Positions 55,703 through 64,000 of a stretch of 64,000 nucleotides of DNA are shown in pieces. Below the pieces are notes generated by a model. It made no database searches, had not been told where the DNA came from, and saw nothing but the letters and a program-made list of their open reading frames with translations. Origin of the DNA: Melitaea cinxia (Eukaryota; Arthropoda; Insecta; Lepidoptera; Nymphalidae); assembly GCF_905220565.1 (NCBI RefSeq), contig NC_059402.1:8371501-8435500 (forward strand). Direction: 5' to 3'. A program made the translations under genes and the position numbers. Numbering within the stretch: the stretch's first letter is position 1; each line of letters begins with the position of its first letter.

Positions 55703-56246
55703 AGATTTCTACCTATATATTGACTCATCACGATATCTCTGGAACCATAAGGCGTAGAGACTTTAAATTTGGTAGGAATATTCCTTTTACCGAGTAGAGG
55801 TCAGTTAAAACGGATTTTAAGAAATTCCACCCACAAGAGGGGGTCGTGGGGTGTTAAACAACGGAAAATTCCCGTTTTTAAACTATAGCTCCTATCGAAT
55901 AAATTTGGTAGGAATGGATCCTATGTGATGTAGAAATGATCAATGAGTGTATTTTATAGTAAATCATCTCCAATAAGGATTGCCGGGGGTGGGCGTTAAC
56001 AATGAAAATTTTAGAGTGATCGAGGGCAAGACCTGTTAGTAGTCTGGTAGTTCTGTAATCTATTCATATTAAATTCATTTCATCTCAAGCTCAAATGAAT
56101 ATAATAAATATTATATTGCTTGTGATCACTCAATATTTTTCAAACTTTTATTTCAGTATTTTTTATTACAATTTATTTTATTGTAGGGTTTCCTGTTTGT
56201 GTATCTAGCAGCTAGCTGTGATGTTCTTATGTTGTGTTGTCTGAAA
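55701..56246. other. Unclassified, probably repeat-derived DNA
   Basis: TTTAAATTTGGTAGGAATAT and AATAAATTTGGTAGGAATGG form an internal near-repeat at about 55764 and 55900. No gene. Confidence 0.4.
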
Positions 56247-56258
56247 GCCTGACTCCAT

Positions 56259-57434
56259 TTTTTTTTTTCGAATTGTGGAGTGCTGTTGGCCCTAGCGGCC
56301 TTTACAGCGTCACCGGTGAGAGGGGCCGGGCACTTAGGCAAGCCGGCCGCGAAGGAAGAATGGGAGCCCTCTGGGAGGGCTCGGGGGGGAAAAACGCCCG
56401 CCCTAAGGGTGTCTCCTAGCGAGATCGCACCTCGGCTTAGAGCGTCGTCGGAGTGGAGGAGGCGCTATGCGGAGCGCTGAGACGGCTTACGGACGGTCAG
56501 CTACGCGCCTAGGCGCGTGCGAGCCGTCAGAACGCGGGGACCTCGCCCTCACCGCCGGGGGCGGTGTGTGTGTGTTTCGTGTGTGGTGTATATGGCGTTA
56601 AGCACCGTGATCCTATCGTCAGGGTCGGTTAAGACGTGCATGGGACGCCTTTGTACGGTCTGTAAGTTTCCTCTACCTACGCATTTGCAAGCCTCCAAGC
56701 CTACGCTGTAGCGAGTATTTTGAGGTGCTTCGCGATTGAATCGATCTTAAGGTCGCGATGTAAGTCGACATTACGCACGTACCACGGCGAGTACGTGGCT
56801 GTGCGCAGAAACTTGTTCTGAATGATTTGGAGCCTATGGATGAGGGTTGGCTCCACATGAGCGAAGACGGGGCACGCGTAGGTCATAATAGGTCGTATGC
56901 AGGCCTTGTATAATGTCGTCTTATTTCTAAGAGACATTTTACTCCTCCCGCATAGCAGCGTGTGCAATCGACCTAGTACGAACGCTGCCCTGTTTCGGAC
57001 CCGGTTGATGTGGGCTTTGAACGAAAGTTTACTGTCGAGAATGACACCTAGGTACTTTGTTTCCTTTAGCCAAGGAATCGGAGTGCCGAACAGGGTAATG
57101 GTCCCGGGTCGACCTTTCGTCCAGAAGACGCGTCTGGTGTGCTTAACAAAGTGCACTGTTGCACTCTTTTCGGGGTTTACTTCGATTCTCCATTTCCTAA
57201 ACCACTCGCCGAGGGCGGTGGCCGCGGATTGGAGTCGAGAAGTTATAGCCTCGACGGAGGTGCCGGTCGTGAAGATGGCCGTGTCATCGGCGAATAGGGC
57301 CAGCTTGGTGGCTTTATTTTTTGGGATCGGGATGTCATTCGTGTACAACGAATATAGAAGCGATGAAAGCACCGAGCCCTGAGGGACTCCGGCGCGAATA
57401 GGACGGGGCAAGGACAGAGTGCCGTCGACCCGAT
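56259..57434 (-). mobile_element. 5'-truncated Jockey-type LINE with 12-bp target-site duplication
   Basis: It is flanked by gcctgactccat at 56247-56258 and 57435-57446. On the minus strand it begins in RT motif B and ends in a 3' UTR and a short poly-A (T-run near 56259-56268). It is GC-rich against the surrounding DNA. Truncation at the 5' side is the usual outcome of incomplete target-primed reverse transcription. Confidence 0.9.
56701..57411 (-). pseudogene. Jockey-type reverse transcriptase fragment
   Basis: A 236-codon open piece contains AGVPQGSVLSSLLYSLYTND, the intact catalytic motif ALFADDTAIF, KYLGVILDSKLSFKAHINRV, and the C-terminal IQNKFLRTATYSPWYVRNVD and LHRDLKIDSIAKHLK. The endonuclease and RT fingers are missing through truncation. 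The frame stops just after HLKILATA. Compared with the related copy at 46016-46690, the AYFEKARRYPNPLI segment is lost, so a small deletion ends the frame early. Confidence 0.9.
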
Positions 57435-57446
57435 GCCTGACTCCAT

Positions 57447-57596
57447 AATTAAAACAAACTATGCGATTAATTTCTGTATTCTGTTTATCTTACATTTACA
57501 TGTACAAATAATTGTACAGTTTTACAGATACTTATCTATGAGGATAATAAAAACAAATACAAAATAAATATATATTGTTATGTATATAATAAATAC
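57447..57596. other. AT-rich spacer
   Basis: Nothing recognised. Confidence 0.5.
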
Positions 57597-57665
57597 AACG
57601 TCTGGATATCTGACGTGAGCTTGGAGAGGACCATGTCCAGCAGACTGAGATAGGCTGAAGTGAAT
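57597..57665 (+). repeat. RTE-like 3' tail fragment
   Basis: GAGCTTGGAGAGGACCATGT and CCAGCAGACTGAGATAGGCT followed by GAAGTGAATAAATA. Confidence 0.6.
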
Positions 57666-57867
57666 AAATACAAAAAAAATAAAATAAAAAAAACATGCTT
57701 TATAATTTAATACCTATTAAAATGCGTTCTAAGTTTAGGAATCATTTATTTTAGGTGCTTTTACATGTAAACTATTTAATAAATAATGAAATAAAATTAA
57801 GAAAATAATTTAATTTATGTGTGATATTCGAGTTCAAATAAGTCTGAAAGTATTCTTTCTTTGTAAA

Positions 57868-57912
57868 CATTATAAATTTCAACGCGAGCGAAGCCGCGGG
57901 CAACTGCTAGTA
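57868..57912 (+). mobile_element. Helitron-like 3' end fragment
   Basis: TTTCAACGCGAGCGAAGCCG then CGGGCAACTGCTAGT. Confidence 0.5.
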
Positions 57913-58486
57913 CCTATATATATTAAAAAAATAATTTTTATTACGAAACGAAATATTCCCAGACGACAAAAACATTATATCATCATATATCCAAGTAAAT
58001 ATTATTAAAATTAACAAATAGACACAAAACAATTGAAGTTCTAAAATTCAATTACCAAGCATCAGCATATCGAATTATTTGCAGGGTTAAAACAATGGCG
58101 CAGCGGCTTCACGATTTAGTAACGCGAAATGTACTCCGCGGCGCGGAACGTTGGTCCAGTTCATTCGATCTGTGTCTTTATTACGAAGAGTTAATGTACT
58201 CATTGTTCCATGTGAAATAGATAATGCAACACAATACCCATAAGTAGATCGCTTTCAAAGCCAAATAGGCCCGATAACTTAAACAACTGTGATCTATAAA
58301 TGTCACTCATTGATAGGTTTTAAAGAATGGCTTGAAAAGGCTGGCTCATGAAATATCTGTCGCTGCATATCTAGGTAAACATTTACAATGAATTTGATTT
58401 CATAACTGTGACCTGTGTTAATAGTTAACTTACTTTACTAGCTTATTGTACCGTATTTTTAATCTCTAATGTACTTATATAAAACT
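57913..58486. other. AT-rich intergenic DNA
   Basis: No gene recognised. Confidence 0.5.
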
Positions 58487-58745
58487 GAGGTAGGGCACAG
58501 CAGGAAATTTCCTGCTTAAAATATGGAGCAGTCCGACTGGGGTAGTACCTCGACCTTACAGAAGATCACACCTAAATATCACTATTTTCAAGCAGTGTTG
58601 TGTTCCTATTGTTGAGTAAGGAGACCAGAGCTCCTGGAGGAAACTGGGGATGGGGTCGGCTACGCACTTGCGATACTTTTGGTGTTGTAGTTGTCTATAA
58701 GCTACGGTAATCGCTTACCATCAGGTGTGCCGTACGCTTGTTTGA
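58487..58745 (-). repeat. Dispersed repeat family C, long copy
   Basis: It contains CAGGAAATTTCCTGCTTAAA, CCTCGACCTTACAGAAGATC, CCAGAGCTCCTGG and GCTTACCATCAGGTGTGCCG then TACGCTTGTTTG, so it joins the two halves seen separately in other copies. Confidence 0.65.
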
Positions 58746-58757
58746 CAATCTAGTTAC

Positions 58758-59100
58758 GCTTCAGCCTGTAATATCCCACTACTGGGCATAGGCCTCTTTC
58801 CCCATGTAGAAGAAGGATCAGAGCTTAATCCACCATGCTGCTCCAATGCGGGTTGGCGGATATATTCCCTACTATGAGTAACGATCGCTATCAGGTGTAC
58901 ATGATAACAACCCGGACCGACGGCTTAACATGCTCTCCGAGGCACTGTGGGGAGACCCACAAGGACTGCACAAACACCCAGACCATGGCAAACACCTGTA
59001 TGGCCAATACAAATGTTTGTCATGTGCGGGGATCGAACCCGCAACCGCCAGCACAACAGGTACAATCCATGGCTGTAACCGTTGCGCCAACGCGGCGCCG
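58758..59100 (-). repeat. tRNA-derived SINE (family A), full-length with target-site duplication
   Basis: A full minus-strand copy whose tRNA-like head ends at about 59100 (GGCGCCGCGTTGGCGCAACG on the minus strand). It has a B box complement (GGATCGAACC) at about 59030. The perfect duplication atctagttac flanks it at 58748-58757 and 59101-59110. It is inserted at the end of a family C repeat. Confidence 0.9.
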
Positions 59101-59329
59101 ATCTAGTTACATCAAAAAAAAAATAATCGCTGAGATTGCGCACATCGCATATAACTTCTAAACGACGGCACCAAATTTGGTGTCCGTTATTATCAGATTT
59201 AAATAAATGAAAATAAAAAGTAATCGATATACCTATTCACGACTGCACAAAATATGACGGTACTATTCTAAATTCGCCGGGTTAAGCTAATATGTTTTCG
59301 CCGTTTTAAAGCTTCGTTGATCACCAAAT

Positions 59330-59662
59330 TGTGCTGTGTGGCTACGGCACTAAAGAATTTAGCCACCCCCTCTCTTCCCGTGGGTGTCGTAAGAGGCGAC
59401 TAAGGGATAACAAGGTTCCACTACCACCTTGGAACTTAAGAAGCCGACCGATGGCGGGATAACCATCCAACTGCTGGCTTTGAAATACACAGGCCGAAGA
59501 CGGGCAGCAGCGTCTTCGGTGCGACAAAGCCAGTACTGCGGTCACCAACCCGCCTGCCCAGCGTGGTGACTATGGGCAAAACACATGAGTTCACGTTATT
59601 TTTGGCGTAAACTTGTGGAGGCCTATGTCCAGCAGTGGACTGTATAGGCTGTAATGATGATC
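59330..59662 (+). repeat. Dispersed repeat family B, most complete copy
   Basis: It runs from GTGCTGTGTGGCTACGGCAC through AGACGGGCAGCAGCGTCTTC to GTCCAGCAGTGGACTGTATA and GGCTGTAATGATGATC. Confidence 0.85.
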
Positions 59663-60171
59663 ACCAAAAGAATCTGTTTCTGAGAATATCTAGTTATCTA
59701 GTAGTATTAGTCTATAAAACTGTTTAAAATAAAACAAACAATAAACTCTTTTTATTAGGATTCGCATCAATTGACACTGTTAATTTTTGCTTTAAAATTT
59801 CATAATGAACTTAAATAGGTCGCTAAGAAAAATCTGCCTAGATTATTATTAGAAGGCTTGAACGCAATTCGGCTAATTAACCAATAAAATTATATAAACA
59901 TTGATGAAAATGATACGGTAATCCAAATTACAACATTTATAAGAAATCTGTTAAAACAATACCAATAGAATCGCTATTTCACTCTACAATCGTACTTATT
60001 ATTACCTATTACGTTTTAAATTAAACAATGTTAATTTAAAGCAGGTTAGTGACTAATATTAAGAACAAACATTGTGTCTGATTCTTAAAACTATCACGGA
60101 TGTCGAGCTAAAGGACTTTTTACATATTTGTCTTCGATTCCCTCATTATTATAAATAGTTAAGCCACCACT
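59663..60171. other. AT-rich intergenic DNA
   Basis: No gene recognised. Confidence 0.5.
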
Positions 60172-60592
60172 ATTTTTAACCGACTTCCAAAAAAGGAGGA
60201 GGTTCTCAATTCGATTGTATTTTTTTGATGTATGCTACCTTAGAACTTTTGACTGGGTGGACCGATTTCGATGAGTTTTTTTTTTAATCGAAAGGTGGTG
60301 CATGTCATGTAGTCCCATTTAAATGTAATTGCGATCTAACAAGCACATTTCGAGTTACATATCTAATAATATTTACTTGACTATTGGACCTACGTAGTTA
60401 TAATACCACATAACTCTTCACTGAGTATACCAATTTTAATGATTCTTATTTTATTCGAAAGCTAATACTTGTTTTGTATTCCAAATTAAATTTTGTTGAG
60501 ATCTGATCACGATTTTTTTTTCGGCTACTTACGTTGTATTACTTGTCGATGTAATTGAAGACGGTTTTTTTTTCGTTTGCGAGCAAACACTA
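60172..60592 (-). repeat. Dispersed repeat family E copy
   Basis: TTTAACCGACTTCCAAAAAA and GGAGGAGGTTCTCAATTCGA on the left, TTGTATTACTTGTCGATGTA and GTTTGCGAGCAAACACTATT on the right. This is the inverted form of 53944-54734 without the 142-bp duplication. Confidence 0.75.
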
Positions 60593-60999
60593 TTATTCAA
60601 TCTAAATATATTAGTATCTTACTTTGAGGAGGCGGCAAAACGCCAACAAATTGTTGTATTATGACGTATGAACATATTTACATTCAAGAAACTAATACGC
60701 GCGTCCTAGTCTATTTCCATTACTTTTACTACAGATAAAAATACACCACGCACTTTACTATTACGAGTCGTAAACTAAGACCTACGGCGTCGTTTTATAA
60801 TTAAATTGAGTAATAAAAAGAAACTAACACTGATATTAAAATCATGGGTTGAGGTGTCTTTTAAAGATTACCATCCCTTCTTTTACAACTCTAGGCATTT
60901 TTTCCACCATAAGCAAAATAATAGACTGCTTATTTGAGTTAATAATTGGTTTACTACCTAATATGCTTTTAGTCTTTTTTGATCTTTATGTTTAAATGG
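60593..60999. other. AT-rich intergenic DNA
   Basis: No gene recognised. Confidence 0.5.
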
Positions 61000-61076
61000 C
61001 GTGATTTTGTGGAGGCCTATGTCCAGTAGTGGACTGTGAAAGGCTGATGTGATGATGATGATGATGATGATGAGTA
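61000..61076 (+). repeat. Family B/RTE-like 3' tail with (GAT)n
   Basis: TGTGGAGGCCTATGTCCAGT, AGTGGACTGTGAAAGGCTGA and eight or so GAT units. Confidence 0.7.
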
Positions 61077-61195
61077 TAAGGTTATTTAACCAAAATAGGA
61101 AATAAAAAATTACAGTATATTATTATTTTAGGGAGCAGCCATATCATTTTACAGGATTACTTTTTTATGATTACTTTTTTATTGTTTTCAGTAAA

Positions 61196-61325
61196 CTATA
61201 CTAATGTTATAAAGCTAAAAAGTTTGGTGTTTTTTTTTAAACGCGCTAATCTCAGAAACTACTGGCTCTAATGGAAAAATTATTTTTTCGTTGGATAGGC
61301 CGTTTATCAGCACAACTAGTTAAAA
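61196..61325 (+). mobile_element. Helitron-like fragment, family H2
   Basis: TATACTAATGTTATAAAGCT and ACGCGCTAATCTCAGAAACT match 34701-34790. The 3' end is lost. Confidence 0.55.
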
Positions 61326-61742
61326 AATATATAGACATAAGATTTCTATGAATAATATACTGAATACGTATGTCGACAGAGCCTAAGTAAGAAATATAGC
61401 TACAAAAATAAATCGATTTTTCTTTAAAATGTATTGATGGGGCTGTGATTTTTTTGCGTAAAATCTTAAACCCGTGATAATTTTAAGATAAAAATAGCCT
61501 TTAAGCATTCTACATATCAAGTTTTCTTCACTCACATTAGTAATTTTAACATGGTAACAATAACAAGTGTCTATCCATCTTCACCAACTTTCGAACTTAA
61601 AATGTTTAGTTTTTTCTCACACTATTAGGGTTCCGCAAGAAAAGAGTAGAGTAGTACTAGAACCCTATTACTAAGACTACACTTTTTGTCAGTCCTTCTA
61701 TCTCAGTTTGTGTATTATAATAGTCGCTATAAACATATATAA
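61326..61742. other. AT-rich intergenic DNA
   Basis: No gene recognised. Confidence 0.5.
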
Positions 61743-62640
61743 TCACGCCTCTTTCCCGTAGGGGTAGGCAGAGACCACTTCTTTCCACTTGCTACGATCC
61801 TTACATACTTCTTTCGCTTCGTCCACTTTCATTATTCCCTTCATACGTGCTCTTCGGTTTAGGGTACTCTTGACCTGGCCTTTTTTCAAGACGTCCCTTA
61901 TTTGGTCTCGGAACGTCCGCCTAGGTCTACCCCTGCCAATCCTTCCATCCACACTTGCCTTATACATTTTTTTCGTCAATCGTTCTTTACTCATTCTCTC
62001 GACATGACCAAACCATCGGAGGTATACCTTTCCTAATTTTTGTCACTACATCTTCTTTCAGACCATTAAGTTTCCTTATCTCACTATTTCTTATCCTGTC
62101 ACTCAGTTTAATTCCTACCATACTTCTTAACGCTCTCATCTCAACTGCATTTATTCTGCTTTCATGTTTCTTCTGCCATACCCAACTTTCACGACCGTAC
62201 ATGAGTGTCGAAACCAACACCACCTCATGCACAGCCAAACGAGCCTTGTTAGACACCATCTGATTGCTCATAAATGAGTGCAAAGCTCCATTTATGTTTC
62301 CTGCATTCACTCTTCTTTTCATATCACTCTCACACTTTCCATCTCTTGTAAACTTTGAACCCAGATACACAAACTCATTCACCTGTTCAATTTGTTCATC
62401 TCCAATCACGATATTGCAGTCTGTCACTGCCTCATCTCTTTCAAACACCATCACTTTCGTCTTCTTTACATTCATCTTCATTCCCTTCCTTACAAAGGCT
62501 CCACCTCATATCAGTTACCATCTCCTGCAACTCCTCGGACGAAGACGCAAGTAATACTTGATCATAAGCATAAAGAAGACATTTGACGAGTAACTCATTC
62601 GTTCTCAACCCATTTTCATTCTCTTTTAAATCTGTCAAAC
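61743..62640 (-). pseudogene. LINE reverse transcriptase, C-terminal half, frameshifted
   Basis: Three overlapping pieces in order on the minus strand. 62638-62441 has LRTNELLVKCLLYAYDQVLL. 62481-61987 has KMNVKKTKVMVFERDEAVTD, VNEFVYLGSKFTRDGKCESD and MYGRESWVWQKKHESRINAV. 61994-61743 has MSKERLTKKMYKASVDGRIG and a C-terminal VVSAYPYGKEA. Two frameshifts (near 62480 and 62010) separate them. The catalytic YADD reads YAYD, so the first catalytic Asp is replaced by Tyr. The clade is uncertain; the style resembles RTE/Proto2-like lepidopteran elements. Non-functional. Confidence 0.85.
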
Positions 62641-63033
62641 AATATTAAAAAAAAAAACATAAAATATAACCAAATTTAGATCTAAACTAAACCGAAGGTT
62701 CTCATACCGAAAACATTACTTAACTCGATCTTGCAATATATATATAATCATTACATGGAACAATTCATGTGGAATTCCGAATCGCACTTGACTGCTTATT
62801 AAAACATGTTAGATAATAAATAGCTAGCTTTATCTCAGAAGACTCCGCACACCTCAACATAAACCGCAGATTCTCAGAAGCGCGATGTGTAAATATTATT
62901 GCGCTGCTCAGTCGAACCGATGGCGATGTTCTTTATTAACGTAGCGAAATGCCCACTATAAACATTCCGTACCTGTACCGCTACACTATAATATTGGTAA
63001 ATCTTAAGTCACCGCAATGAATAGAAGTGTTCA
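62641..63033. other. AT-rich intergenic DNA
   Basis: No gene recognised. Confidence 0.5.
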
Positions 63034-63361
63034 TCTATACAAATAAATAAAATTGGAGTGTCTGTTTGTAATATTAAAATAACCACTTTTTACTAAATGC
63101 ATATGGATGTATACAGGGTACACATACCGAAATAACATTTTTTACAATTTTTGTCTGTCTGTCTGTCTGTCTGTTTGTTCCGGCTAATCTCCGAAAAAGC
63201 TGGACCGATTTTGATCGGACTTTCACTGGCAGATATCTGATGTAATAAGGTGTAACTTAGGCTACTTTTATTTTAGAAATTTGATTATTTTTTATCACTG
63301 CGAACTGAACAATTTTTTTTTTGTTAAATTCCACGTGGACAAAGTCGCGGGCACAGCTAGT
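63034..63361 (+). mobile_element. Helitron-like element, family H1, well preserved
   Basis: It starts TCTATACAAATAAATAAAAT, has (CTGT)5 near 63159-63178, and ends CACGTGGACAAAGTCGCGGG then CACAGCTAGT. Confidence 0.7.
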
Positions 63362-63892
63362 TGTATTTATAATGTAGTTGTAAACCTAGTCTACATTCTA
63401 TTCCGTGAAAGTTTTGACTTGTTTTGACATATGACTGAACTGTAATAATAGTGGTAATTTCAGTTGTGATAAACATATTATAACCTGAGTGTCTTTTCGA
63501 AAACATATTAATCTTGTAATTTAATATGTATGTCATAATAATCTCATATAATAGAGAATATGAAAATATATTTTAAAACGACCATTGCGAACTTGGTATA
63601 AATAATATTTTTGTTTGTGTTTATACATGTATTGTCTTAAAGTCAGGCCGTGTATTATAACAATACGTAATGTATATTTCTACACGTTTTCAATTAAGTT
63701 TTTTAATATTTTTTGTCTAATTAGTTTTAGTGTATGGAGGCAACTACAGTAGTTTTGCAAGATACAATCAGAAGCTAAAATCTTGAAACATTTTTAATTA
63801 AAATAAACTTTAAAATGCTTAATGATCCTTTAATGTTGTAATTAATTAACTAACGAGAGCACGAAAAGCGGTTAGGCCCGTTTGTTATCGTA
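63362..63892. other. AT-rich intergenic DNA
   Basis: No gene recognised. Confidence 0.5.
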
Positions 63893-63985
63893 GACACCTG
63901 ATATCAATCGTTTCTCGTTGTAGGGAAATAATCTGCCAATCCACAGTGGTGCTGTGGTACATTTAGCTCCAACCGTTTTGCTATA
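63893..63985 (+). repeat. Decayed family A SINE, 3' part
   Basis: GTAGACACCTGATATCAATC and GTAGGGAAATAATCTGCCAA resemble the SINE body near its 3' half; the copy fades toward the window edge. Confidence 0.45.
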
Positions 63986-64000
63986 TGACGAAAGAGCCCT

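Noticed and set aside
52892..55757. Frames ending in poly-Tyr/Ile runs near 53.0 and 55.6 kb
   Set aside because: Translations of (TA)n and T-run simple repeats.
56234..56711. Plus-strand frames over the GC-rich block at 56.2-57.4 kb as host genes
   Set aside because: Antisense to, or within the 3' UTR of, the truncated Jockey element bounded by a target-site duplication.

Overview
This looks like eukaryotic, insect, most likely lepidopteran intergenic or intronic DNA. The background is very AT-rich. It is packed with repeats whose sequence types I recognise from butterfly and moth genomes: a tRNA-derived SINE with A and B boxes, many Helitron-like elements ending in CTAGT behind a short GC-rich hairpin, Jockey-, RTE- and R1-type LINEs, a mariner relic, a TTAA-flanked MITE, and a BEL/Pao retrotransposon at the left edge. 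I found no convincing host protein-coding gene, rRNA gene or functional tRNA gene. Assignment to Lepidoptera is inference from these repeat types.

Layout. 1-2191 (minus) is an uninterrupted BEL/Pao gag-protease open frame that runs off the left edge, with leader or LTR material up to about 3.1 kb. 4-12.3 kb is AT-rich DNA with a SINE carrying a direct repeat at its ends, Helitron-like copies and a 498-bp TTAA/MITE unit (8138-8635). 12500-18309 (minus) is an apparently intact R1-clade LINE. It has two long ORFs joined by a TAATG overlap, a 51-nt poly-A tail and a perfect 14-bp target-site duplication, and it interrupts an older dispersed repeat.

20.4-26.3 kb (plus) is a second, apparently intact LINE of the Jockey/CR1 superfamily, itself inserted in an older repeat. 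Its ORF1 (PHD-like finger, coiled coil, FP25K-like C-terminus) and ORF2 (endonuclease plus reverse transcriptase) are separated by an unexpected third open frame of 361 codons for a hydrophobic, Cys-rich, probably multi-pass membrane protein. An in-phase A AAA AAC heptamer lies where ORF1 and this frame overlap. This is the most unusual object in the window.

26.3-64 kb holds a mariner pseudogene, RTE and Jockey fragments, a decayed LINE RT at 61.7-62.6 kb, several copies each of at least four dispersed repeat families, nested insertions, a 124-bp tandem array and several perfect inverted repeats.

Functionally the window is a record of successive transposition. The two intact LINEs carry what is normally expected for retrotransposition: an RNA-binding ORF1p and an endonuclease/RT ORF2p. 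SINEs and truncated copies would have depended on such machinery in trans. The remaining elements are non-autonomous or inactivated.
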